Assembly (NCBI GenBank): GCA_029721515.1
Contig: CM056559.1
Location: 4,651,001 to 4,715,000, forward strand
Length of the DNA stretch: 64,000 bases
Direction of reading: 5' to 3'
From: Synanceia verrucosa
Lineage: Eukaryota > Chordata > Actinopteri > Perciformes > Synanceiidae
Part shown: positions 46,077 to 57,968 of the stretch, in pieces
Layout of the letters: the number at the start of each line of letters is the position of its first letter
How positions within the stretch are numbered: position 1 is the stretch's first letter
Position numbers and translations under genes: made by a program
Notes under the pieces: model-generated
Database searches by the model: none
Told to the model about the DNA's origin: nothing
What the model saw: only the letters and a program-made list of their open reading frames with translations

Positions 46077-49000
46077 GTAAGTTTCTCTGAGCTGGTGTGT
46101 GTTACAGTACATGAGGACTTTCTGCACACAGCTTATTGTCCAGTTCTCATCTTCAAGGCTGTGAGCCGCTAAGTTCTTTTGAGTCTAACGCCACAACTGG
46201 TTTTCTTTTTTTTCAGCTCAAATCTGACTAACATTTCTGTTTGACTATTTACTTCCTGCCAAAGCAAAGTTCTTGTGCAATAGTAGCTGCAGAATTTCCA
46301 TTTTTTGTCCGTCCTAAATTATTGTATCTAAAGTGCAATATTTTATCTGAAACTAAAAAATTAAGACCATTTTAGCATGGTTTATGTTCCTGCAAAGGTT
46401 GTCATATAGATGTTCTGTTTACACCTGTTTTGTTGTTTCAAAAAAATGAAACAACTGCATGAAAAAATAACGATTTCTCCTCTTACTAAATATTTTCCTA
46501 AACTTTCTTATCAGTTTCTTTCATGACTACAATCACATTCTGTGAAACCTACATTTCACAATCACATATTTGTGATATCATGATCACTGTGTTGACAGTA
46601 GAGGAGAGAGAGAGAAATCCATCACCAGTTAGCTGAGGTTTTGTAAAGCTGCTCTTCCGTAGCTCTTAATCTATAAATATTTGAGTTTTGCATTGAAAAT
46701 AAGGTCAGTCTAAGCATTCCTAAACAAGCAGGACTCGCTGCTTCTGGACAAAGTATATAAATGTCACTATTCAAAGGCCCTAAAAGAAACAGACAAGTAC
46801 GAGATTAGCAGAATGCAGGGCGGGTTTGAATTCAGAGCCTTTCAGCTCGTGCTTTGTGCTCCTTGATGGCGCTGCTGCAGTGGGATGGAAAACAACCTGT
46901 TTAGAAGAGAAAACTGGAGCCGTTCAGTCAGACTCTCCTCCACTTTCTACTTTGATTTAGTGATTTTTCACCATGTTAACTTTTGATACTACCATACTTC
47001 CAGTATGTTTTGTAGACTGCAGAATATTCTTGGGGTGAGACAGAGTTCAAACACTATTTTGTCTGTGGGCGCTGGGTACTTCAAACCAAACAATGTTAAG
47101 CTCTCAAATGTCTTGCCACCTGTCTCTCTTTTATGAAACCCACAGCTACCTCTTGAAAATGACAGCAGCGTGGTGTGAGGACAGCTGGGAATGTTCGCGT
47201 ATTTTGGCTGCTGTGTAACCTTGAGGATAATGAGATCAAATTATTCAGTGGCCACATGTTGTACGGTGTGATGGGTGATGAGTTTTTATTGTAAGCGATG
47301 AGTTCTAATTAAGATTTTGGGTTCTAGATCATTTTGGGAAACACACTCAAGATTGACACCGCTCTCGGTTAGCTTAGCTTAGCATATAGGCTGGAAACAA
47401 AGGGAAGCAGCTAGCCAGGCTCTGTCCACAATTAATGAAATCCCTCTACCAGCCCACAAATTAACATGTTCCCCAAAATGTCAAACCTCGTTCCTTTAAG
47501 TCTGTTAGCTGGTTTAAGTGTGAAGCTGCAAAGTGGCAAAACAGATGAGATGAAGCATCTGACAGAAGTTTCTGGCACCTGCCCGCCAACCTTTGACCCA
47601 CCCCCACACCTCCATCTGACCTCATATCTCCCTCAGTCTGCTGCACATTACGCAGACAGAGCTGATTTTAGCTGTGTTGAGTGTTGACTTAGAATTCGAT
47701 TCAATATTTATAATTATGATTTGTTGATTAACTGAATTGTCTTACATCTTACAGCTACTCAAATGTGAAGATTTTCTGCTTTCCAGAGTCAGAAACTAGT
47801 TTACTGCCAAACAAGGAATTTATGCTGGTATCTTGGTGCATGACATGTAAACATATAAAGATAATGCAGAGATAAGAACCAAAAGATAATAAAGTGACTA
47901 AGAATAAGTAAGTGCTGCAAAAAAATCTGATTATGTGGTAAAAACAGAGAAAAAAACAACAACAAATGCAACAAATCTTTGAGTTTTGTATGACAATGGT
48001 TGTTAGTAGCTTTGATTGCATTGATATTTGGGAATTTTCTGGACCTTGCTGCTCAGCACAGTGGCTGCTTGAGGCCAGCTCTTTACTGGCAGGTAGACAG
48101 AGACGTATTTGTGTTGAGGATTCCTACTTTTAATTGGTGTTGACAGAGACGGGCAGAACAGTCATTCGGACTGACCGGTCCTGTAACTGCCCTGTTGACT
48201 CTCAGGCGAGGTGTCATTTGTGCAGGGACAGCAGCTATCATTCACCCACACTGACCTGTCACTCCATGTAAACATCCTTGTTGGTGAAAGCAAAGACAGC
48301 GGCCCTGAATGGACTCCTGCGTGGAGCATGTCACTTTTCCTGACCTGCAACCTTTGACATGTGTCCACCATCTGACTACGCTGATGTGCGTAAAGTGGGT
48401 CAGCGCTCCTGACTGAAATACTTTCTCCTGGCTGCTGAAAGAGAGAGAGAGTGATGTGTTCAAATCTTTGAAGCCCTGTCAAATCGGCACATCTCCGCTG
48501 GGGCCCAGCATCTGTTTTTTGGAGTTTATTTTTGAAACTGGGTCTAAAGCTGGTCCTTGGAGACTAATTTATCAGGTCCCCTCTCTTCAAAGACACATGA
48601 ATGCGACGATGGCCCTCCATGTTTCTGTACATCAAATCCAGTCTTTGAAGTCGGTTACAGAAGTGTTTAGGTATGTGATGAAATTCTGCCAAATTTCTCA
48701 GTAAGTAATGAGGGATACGGTCGCTGCAATTCATCTCGTTTATCGCCTGGTTTCCTATTTTCCTTGTTCCTTGTTGCCTGGACATAACAGATATTTGAGC
48801 CTGCTAACCCTGGAACCACACTGGTTCAATTTAACCTGAGAATTCTTGGCTGTTACTCTCTTTAAATCTTCCTCTTCATCTGAATAAAAAAAAATGGACT
48901 CCCAGGTGCCTGCTGTGCTCTCACCTCATTTGCATTGTGGCCTAAATGTGTCAAAGATAGATAGTGCACCAACTAAACCACCTGCCCTGTTTCATCCAGC

Positions 49001-49866
49001 CAATCAGCTTTTGTTGTCACAGTAAAGTGGCAGCCATATAGGTCACACATCCAGCCAAGTAGTTTCCACTGCCATGGCAACACTGGGGGCCATGGTCTTC
49101 ATGAAAGACGCTCTACACGGCTAACTTGAGTCCGACTAACCAATGCAGATATGTGGATGGAGGTTTGAATCAGTTGACTGTCATGACGGAGGATCAGCAG
49201 TGCTGCAAACGGGCAGAGTGGGAGTTTTTTCAGTGTTTTGTGTTTGATGGGGGAGAAATGTGGAAACAGAGCAAGCAAACAACAGTAAATCAAAGCAGTG
49301 GGGCACAGACAGGGAAGTGGAGGAGAGGGTTGGATGAGAGAGGAGAGGGCGATCCTGTCTGGTCCAGGTCAATGTTTCGCTATGTACTTTTATAACAATG
49401 CAAATTTCCCCATTTCATATATTCCAGGTAAACAGTATGTGCCTCAATAACATGAATTTATCCTTAGGCTTTAGCTAAAGGTTAAAATGTTGTTTGCATG
49501 TCTTTTCTTTATTCTTTACTTTATTGTGGACAGCAGGCTGGTGCCTCCAAGTTAACCAGCGCTAAATGGTGCTACCATTTCTGCTGCAGATTCTCTTTAT
49601 TGACTTTGTCATTACGGCAGTGATTGCACTATTGAAGAATGCAGAGAGACATCCTCTATCCCTGAATTCAGGGAACTGGGTGTGTGCCTCTAATGGTTTT
49701 CACAGCCAAATAATGTGGCATGCTTTTGTTAGCGCTAAGAGTGGAGCTGCAGTCAAGTATCCAAAGCTAAAATCATTGTTTGTTTCAGCTATATCCATCT
49801 ATTTGTTTCAAAATGAGCTTACTGTACTACAGTTACTGATAGTTTGTTGTTTCTTTTGTCTTGTAG
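46077..49866. other. DLC-family gene intron
   Basis: About 3.8 kb of intron; no exon, RNA gene or well-defined repeat recognised. Confidence 0.5.
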
Positions 49867-49900
49867 ATGTTCAATAAGATGACCAATGCAGCAGGGGCAG
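49867..49900 (+). CDS. stard13: Candidate 34-nt micro-exon of the DLC-family gene
   Basis: TTTTGTCTTGTAG precedes ATGTTCAATAAGATG..., and a strong GTAAGA donor follows GCAG at 49,900. Read in phase 0 it gives MFNKMTNAAGA and leaves phase 1, exactly the phase in which the alternative first exon at 62,383-62,506 also ends. Both would join the same downstream exon, expected to encode IEAKEACDW at the start of the SAM domain. Confidence 0.55.
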
Positions 49901-51261
49901 GTAAGACATTATTTATGTTTGGATGCAATGCCTCCCTCTCTCTCTGAAGTTAACACTGTCACTTCTGACAGAGCTTTATGAGTATGACTCAGTTTTAAAG
50001 CTTGATCATTGAGGGGCTCTGCTCAGTCTCAGTCAGCGCTACACTGCACTTGAAACATTGCTGCGCTGCTGTCTGGCACATCGTGAAAATCCTGAAGATC
50101 CTGGACTGTGTCCTGGCTCACACGGTGGCACTGCTCAGGCTTCAGACAGCGTTAGACAAGTAGGACGGACAGCCACAGGTGTTTGCAAGCTGCCTCCCAG
50201 CTAGTGACTCGAGAATGTCTCTTAGTTTAAAGGCCTTCTGTATATTGGTCACTTGGCGGGATGCAGTTAAAATTAGGCAGCATGCCAGATCATTGTTTTA
50301 TGTTTTGCTGAGGGGAAATATTTGGCCTGTGTGATGTGGCCCTTGGGGGGCAGCTGCAGGATTTGGGTAGATGCCATTTTAGGCTCAGGTTGCACTCTCA
50401 CATGGCCTCTGTTGTGCAAGACGGTAACACACAAGTGGACATTATGGTCTGGAAAAATTCCTTGTCACTTATATGCAGCAGTTAACTAATGTGTGGTCTG
50501 CTGCTGTGTATGAGATATGCGCTGTGACCGATCGCTGGTCACTCCTAACTGTAACTCTTGGAAACCTGAGTGTGAGACCACCATGAACAACATCAACCAG
50601 TTTGTCAACACAGCTATGAGATTCTCCTCAAATGCATTTATCACTCTATTTTTCCACCATATGATCTCCATAGCAAGCTGCTCTCTCTTTCAGATTGCTG
50701 AAATATACCAGAGAAGAGAACGTGTCACTGTCAATTTTATTTAGTCATCAAGTTAGGAAAATTAACATACGGTTTCAACTGGAATCTAGTAAAAAAAACA
50801 TAACATAGAGAATGATGAATGTTTAAAGAGTACAAAGCTGGCAGAGAGTCAAACACATGAGGTGCGATATTCCCTGTTTGTATTTTACAGCTGGGCTAAG
50901 AGACCTCTTTTATGACGCGGATACGAGGTGACCAGATGGTTCTCAGTATCGTCCATAACAACACTGTCCACCTCATTAAAATGACATTGTCCAGGAGAGG
51001 AAAGCACATTCTCTGAGTCCAGATCCAAAATAGCAAAGCAGCAGTGGTATTCAGCTCTATACATGTGCAGTGCCTTTTTATTACTGTCGTATGCACATGG
51101 TGTTTACAAGGACACACACACCGTTTTCATCAACAGCTGCCTGTAAATGATTAATAGTAACAAGTTCTGAAAGAACAGCATGTGTAATGAGCGTCCATTT
51201 ATAATCTTGAATATTCATAAAACCAGAAATGTGGAGTATATGAGTTCCCAATTTACTTTAA

Positions 51262-51397
51262 CTCTTTGAGTATAATAAAACAGAAAGAAGTGTCTTGTGC
51301 CAGGGTTTTTGGCCATTTTGAGTCATCTTTAATGATGCACAGAATATTTTGTGCTATGTCTCTGAAAACACTGAATAGCTCAAATGAAGAAGAGACT
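51262..51397 (+). mobile_element. TTAA MITE, copy 4, 5' fragment
   Basis: TTAA at 51258-51261, then CTCTTTGAGT. Similarity to the family stops near GAAGAAGAGACT; the rest is missing. Confidence 0.75.
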
Positions 51398-51637
51398 GCC
51401 CAGGGACTACAGATGGAAATTAGCCTGTGGCTGTAATCTGGTGCATTTACATATATTTCATTAATGTGCACTGTCCCGCATTAAATAAAGATAATGAGTA
51501 AAGTACAGTAAAAGTAACATTTACCAAGAGCTCAACAGAACCACATTAAAGTGACCCATCAGTCCTTGCAAACATTTAAGGAGGCTGTCGGAGCAAAGAG
51601 TTGGTTTCCATTTCAATCATCTCTGCAGTTCTATCAG

Positions 51638-51840
51638 CAGGGGCGTCTCTAGGTTTTAAAAGGGCAAGATTTTGTCTCCTAAGAGGGCACTAAGAAGGGT
51701 GATCATATTTAAGTGATTTATGAATAATGCAAGGTTATATGATTATTTATTTAAACTCATATACAAATAGTTCAGGGGATTTAAAAAAAAATCCTATTTG
51801 TTTTTATGTATTTATTTAAGGAATTTGTGGAAAAAGCACA
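51638..51840 (-). mobile_element. hAT-like MITE copy, inverted, partial
   Basis: Starts CAGGGGCGTCTCTAGG. Its inside is the inverted match of 18,285-18,350 and 34,681-34,760, including one copy of the unit amplified in the 18.4-kb array. The far end was not located. Confidence 0.6.
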
Positions 51841-53737
51841 CTAGAACTTTAAGCCACTTAACTTGTTGTTTAGTTTTTCCTGCAGTAAAAAACAAAAAAT
51901 CCCAGAGCTCCATCTTAAAACCACATATGGATATGCTCAGGGAAGATCTGGTCTATGGAGGGATAAAAAAAGCTTAATCCTCCTTCTCAAATGTTTATTT
52001 TCTGAAGGCATTGCTCAATGTGTCTGCAGCACTTTTCAAGTACGATGAGCCAAAAGTGCCTCGTTCCCTCTCACACAGCGATATTTGTATGGAAATCTAT
52101 TCCCCGCAGTCTCTTTAATTGCAGTGTGGAAATGAATGGCTTCCTCTGGTGAGAGGAGGCGACTATGTTCATCCTCAAAACCCTGCTGCCTTCACTGACG
52201 TTAATCATAGAATTAATGAATCTGTAGCGACGCTGCAAAGCTGAGAGCTCAACATGCAGCCAGCTTTCTGTCCGTCAGATACAGGACAGATAAGCAGGAT
52301 GAAGCTGCATGTATGTCGGGGTTAAGACACGTATTTAGTGGGCAGACATGTTTTGTAATGATAATGATCGTCTCATATATATTTTGTAAATGCATTTGTG
52401 TTTAACAGCAACAGAAAGATTGACAGGGTCCAAGGAGAAGCAGTTATGCAGAACTCGATGACTTTTAAGTTGCATAAATAAATGCTTGTGTGCTTTGTTA
52501 TGATAAACATCACCTTCCAAAATGTCAGCGTGAGAGAAAACGCGACTTAAACGGCAATCTCTGGCCCAGAACTGTCAGGCCAAAGTTTCATTTACACAGA
52601 TCCTCTCTCTGAATAAATATGCTAATCTACTTTCAATGTGGAAATCTCCCACTACTGATTATAAGAAAAACAAAGTGGAAGCTGTGAATCCCTCAGAGAC
52701 GTCCTTCTATTTGTAAGGAAAGTAACGTAAAGTCCTGTCTGTCACACATTGGTGTGAATGACTCCCAGAGAAAGGCTGCAGAAAAGAGGGCAAAGGGATG
52801 TTTTCACTGTTTTAATCTGGCTCTTTCCTTCATTGGCAGCGTTGAATGTCACCTGCTGATGGATTTCTGGATGCAGACTTGCTGCTTTTATTGATTCTGA
52901 TTTCAGGGTCGTCTAATCGAGCTGCAAACTGAAAAAAGTCTTTGGCACGCTGAAGTGAGATGAAGTAAACGTAAAGAGAATGTGTGGCATGTGAAGCCAG
53001 AGAAGTGTGTGCGTCTGTTTAGTTGTCAGTAAATGTTTCATTTCTATTTCTGGTTTTGGCAACATTTCTGCTGATAAACAGTAATAGCTGTGGTGTTCTG
53101 AAGTAGCATTAGAGCTCGATAAATGGTGTGAAGAACTGCACCTTTTTGTTGATGAAAGTGGATGTGTGCTTTATGTCTCTCTAATGTTTATCCCTGGTTA
53201 GTATGGTGTTCTGATCAGATGAGGAACACTTATTTATTCAAACGAAACATCATCACATTTTATTTTTCATTTAGCAGCCTCATAGTTGTAACTCCCACAG
53301 AGACTGGCAAATATGAGCCGTCCGATATAAATGCATATAAAGCAACAGTGGGTATTATATAAAAGGGCAGTGGACGGGTCTTATCTGTCTTTTTTGACTC
53401 CTGTGTGTCCCCAGCTGTTCCCAGAGTCCAGGCCTTCGGTCTCAGCCAGGGTCACTGCCTGCTGGAGGCCGGCTGGGACCTCAGGCAGCTGCAGTGTCTC
53501 TCTTTCTCTCTCTGGAAGTCTGTTCCACACCATAATATGCACATCACAAAAGCTTCATGACAGCAAATGAGGAAGTGTGAAAAGGGCTAGCACTTACTAA
53601 GATAAGGAAGCTGGTGGGCGTAAAATTCAACTCAGACCTGAGCTGTAAGCAGGATTATTAACTTATTATTAACTGAGCTCAGGACTGTTTTTATTCTGAA
53701 ATGACAGAAAGGGTTTAAACTTAGCTAGTGTCACAGG

Positions 53738-54031
53738 CCATTTTTAAAGGAATTTTGAGTCATCTTTCATGATGCACAGAATATTTTGTACTATGTCTCA
53801 GAAAACACTGAATAGCTCAAATGAAAGAAGAGACTCTCTATTTCATCATGAAAAAAATGTTTCTTTTTACCTTGTTCCATTCTTGTTTTATCAGAGGTAG
53901 CGTAGAGGACACTTTCAACAAAATCAACACTTTTTGTCCAGATTCAGTTTGTCTTGCTCTCTAATCGCGATCGTCTCCACTTCCTGCTTTGATCTCTGTG
54001 GCACATATTAACCCTTTATGTCCCGACTACA
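53738..54031 (+). mobile_element. TTAA MITE, copy 5, internal fragment
   Basis: Matches the internal part of the family (TTTTGAGTCATCTTTCATGA to GATCTCTGTGG); both ends are lost. Confidence 0.75.
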
Positions 54032-55532
54032 AGAATATTTTTTATTCATCCACTGGGGGGAATTCACAGCATGAACAAGTTCTAAGTAAGAAATACAATA
54101 AAACATCAGTAATGAAACAGAATCAGTAATAATAATAACCGTTTACAATATGTACTAAAAAAGAAATACTTATTTTTAATTGCAAAATGGACTATGGATA
54201 TGGAAACAAGCCATGATAAAATATCACTGACCACTGTAGCTCTTATATTTCTCTAAATTGGCCTCCACATACTGTTAATTTACAGGAATGTACATTATAA
54301 GCATCAATCAGATATTTAACATGATATATTGTTATTAAAATTAAAATTCTTTTCTTATAGTCTTTTGAAGTTTAAAGTTTTATGTCCATACTTTTTGAGA
54401 TTTCCATCAATCAGACTGAATGCAAAAAAACATTAAGAAGACACTGATGTGTAAAATTCCTGAATGCCAAAGAAACAGCATGGATTAGCTTGAGCATACG
54501 CCATAATATAGAAATCATCACAACACTGGACTTTTTTAAACTTGTTTGAAAAGGAGACGTGTCAATGAATGTGTCTCACCTCTCTGTCACCCCACAGAAT
54601 ATGTGCGGTGCCTTAAAGTGGCTTCAGTATTGAGAAGAAACAACAACGTAGCACTTTTTTTTTTCCACCGTGATGTTTGAATATGGCCAAGCATTCTCAT
54701 CTGCTCCTTGACTACTTAAAGACAGATCTGGACGCTCTGATTTAAAGTCTGCGTATCGCTGCAGGAAAATCAATTTTCATGGGACTGTACCGTTATTTCT
54801 GCTCCCCAATCTGTCCGTTCCCTAACAGGTGCCAGATCAGTGACATCATGCGCTAAATTTATAAGCAAGTCGTCATTTGTGGATCCAGCTCAGACTATAA
54901 AGGGTGCTGCTGGCATGACGAGTGCATGAAAAATTCCACACATGGAAAGATGGAAAATGACTTGTGGTTTCCTGAGTGCAGAGGCCAGCTCGGCTGTTTG
55001 ACAGGGAAAGAGAGGGGGGAAAAAGAAGCCTGGTGGTACTTCTAGACTTTTCTTTGTATATACAGTAATTTGTCAAGGTTGTGAAAACATTAGAGAAACT
55101 ATTTGGTTAACCCGCTCTGAAATCTTTTAACGTTTTTATTGCAATTTCAACATTTTCATTGCAATTATTGTAGCTATCACACATGAAAAGCTGATAATAT
55201 TGTTTAATAATGTCTTCAAGGCCCTTTTACTGGATGAGATCAACATGTTTGGGCTTATAAAAAGTATAAGTCATCCAGTCTGATCCTGTCTAGTGTGTGT
55301 TTATAGAAATTCTATTATAAGTTTTATGATCTTCAGTGAAAGAAGCAGGTTTATTGTTCTGATTCTCAATTATACCCACACTGCCAATTAGAAATGAAGC
55401 AATAAATCCTTCCTCAGGACGACTAAAGTCAGAGTGTTTTCTGTGTGTTGGTGTGTGTCTTGAGGAATTTAGGCCTGGGTTTTGTAAACTAAGTGGAATG
55501 AGACGTAGGCAGCTGTCTCAGGATGCCAGCCA

Positions 55533-55536
55533 GTGT

Positions 55537-55581
<45 letters not shown>

Positions 55582-55590
55582 GGGGGGGGG
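55533..55590 (+). repeat. TG microsatellite with G-run
   Basis: About 22 TG dinucleotides (one interruption) directly followed by a run of G. Confidence 0.95.
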
Positions 55591-56225
55591 CATGTATTAC
55601 TCACGTTATGGGGACATCAATCTGTTAACACACTCACATTGTGGGGACTCATCTTCCTTCTGGGGACAAAATGTATGTCCACATACTGTGAACTGTTACA
55701 TTTCAGAGTAAAACATTTGAGAAGAAGTAATGTTAGTGTAAATTTAGATTTTGGTTAGGCTCATTCAAGTAGTGGTTATGTGGTTGTAGTAAGGGTGAAG
55801 GTAAGTCAGTACGTTTACATGCACTTAGAGAAATTAGATTTATTGCCTTAGTCCGGCTAATATCGAATAGTGCTAAATCAAGCTTTTCCGGCATGTATAT
55901 GCAAACCACGGTTATTGAATAACGCCACTCTGGAAGTGACAAAACCACGGAAGCGGAATGACAACAACACAGTAGCAAAAGAACCGGAAGAATGTGAAAG
56001 GACGTGTAGCGCCACCTAGTGTCTCGGAGTCAAACGTACCTCCTCAATAATTAAATTCTCTTGCCGCGCATGTAGATTCAGATTTCTCGGAAACACCAGT
56101 TAAATCCTTAGCTCGTTTATTGCCAATAGGTCACCTTGGATGTGCATGTAAACATACTGAGTGTCTAGGAAATGAATGTACACGTAAGTCAATGTAAAGT
56201 CCCCATAACCCGAGTTATACACAAC

Positions 56226-56229
56226 TGTG

Positions 56230-56268
<39 letters not shown>
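56226..56268 (+). repeat. TG microsatellite
   Basis: About 20 TG dinucleotides with one CG interruption. Confidence 0.95.
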
Positions 56269-56269
<1 letters not shown>

Positions 56270-56424
56270 GCAACACAATAGCTAACAGGTTGGTCCAGCA
56301 CTCAGCTGCCAACTGAGAATAAAGGCAGAAATAAGATTTAGGAAGTAATGAGCCGAGACGGTCCACACTACCTCAGGACTGAGAGACCAAACAGTCAACG
56401 GATTTCAGTCCTGTTATCTCCTAT

Positions 56425-56426
<2 letters not shown>

Positions 56427-56455
<29 letters not shown>

Positions 56456-56456
56456 A
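56427..56456 (+). repeat. TG microsatellite
   Basis: About 14 uninterrupted TG dinucleotides. Confidence 0.95.
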
Positions 56457-57539
56457 ATTTTCCTGTGAATGCTCACTACTCTGCAGTAAATTAATCCAAA
56501 CAATAACTCCTTCTTCACTCAAAGCTTGATCAAGTCTGGTGCTTATCTTTATAGTTCCTCAGTACACCTTCACACACATAGTTTCCAAGCCAAGAACATT
56601 TCCACAGGGTCGGTTTAGATACAGTAACCACATCGGCTGCCCCAATTTTCCCACATAAACCACAGAGTTTCCAGATGTTGTAGGGAGGCAAAAGTCTGCT
56701 CCTCCTCTGGATCTGCAACCCTCGTCTTCTCGTGCTCGGTTGGCACAGCTCACACCAAAACACTGTGTCCTTCTGCACTGAAGCGAGGACCATGGGTAAC
56801 CATGCTACTGGAGATTTACATAGCCGTGCACTTCCACCTGTCCCCAATAACAAAAACCACAGCGCACCGTTAAAAGAGGCTCTGTCCTGGGGCAGTGTAG
56901 CACTTAAGCTTTCTTGTGGTTTCAGACCCGATTAAACAATTTGGCTCAGTAATCAAAGAGCAGACTTCCTGTGTCCTCTGTGCTCTCTGGCTCTGCAGCA
57001 TTAACAGTTAAAGGCCCAGCAGGCCCTGTTTGTATCTCAGTTTGAAGACAATACCTGCACTGGAGCTCCAGCTTATCATGGCTGATGAGTTGAGCAGAAC
57101 TGTTGCACAGTGAGGATGTGCATCTTTAACTGTGCTTAATTTGAAGTATTAATATGGCAGCAAACAGCTTTTTGATTTGTGAGGATATGAAGGAAGTCAC
57201 TCTCCCTCTGTGTGTGTTCTAATCTGTCAAGGTTCTAGTACTTCTGTCTGGACTCAAGTCCACTTCTTCATGTTCCTGGCTGCTGATTTGGGATCAGTTG
57301 TACATTAGTTTGATATTTGAAGATAGATCAATGTTGTATTGCTTATTTCTGTCCATACTAACTCCCTAAGAAATATATTAGCATTGGAAAGACACTATTT
57401 CCTCATATGGTCTTGACTCAGACTCAAGTCAGTCGCTGACTTGATTTGGACTTGATTAAGTTGAGGATTTGACGGCAGCTCTGCCCTCAATCACTGATAT
57501 GTTATGATTTTAGAATTTGGCACCTTTAACACTTTGAGT

Positions 57540-57968
57540 GCCATTGATGTATTTCGACGTCATTTAAAATTCAACGCTTGAATGCCATCGATTTCATAAT
57601 ACGTCAAAGTAGTTTTTCAGCAGTGGGTCGCGTGGGAGATGTAGTCGGAGCATAAAGAGACAGTATACACCACAGAGATCAAAACGGGAAGTGGAGACGA
57701 TCGAGATTAGAGAGTAAAATGGATTCTGGATAAAAAGTGGTGATTTTGGTGAAAGTGTCTGCTCTACCTCTGATAAAACACAAATGGAACAAGGTAAAAA
57801 CAAACATTTTTATTTCATGATGAAATATAGAGTCTCTTCTTTCATTTGAGCGATTCAGTGTTTTCAGAGACATAGTACAAAATATTCTGTGGGTCTTAAA
57901 ATATGACTCAAAATGGGAAAAAACGCTGAAACGAGGCACTTTCTGTTTTATAAAACGTCTGGCACTCA
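57540..57968 (-). mobile_element. TTAA MITE, copy 6, inverted
   Basis: TTAA at 57536-57539, then CACTTTGAGTGCCATTGATG, which is the complement of the right end of copy 1. The far end stops at GGCACTCA without its TTAA. Confidence 0.8.
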
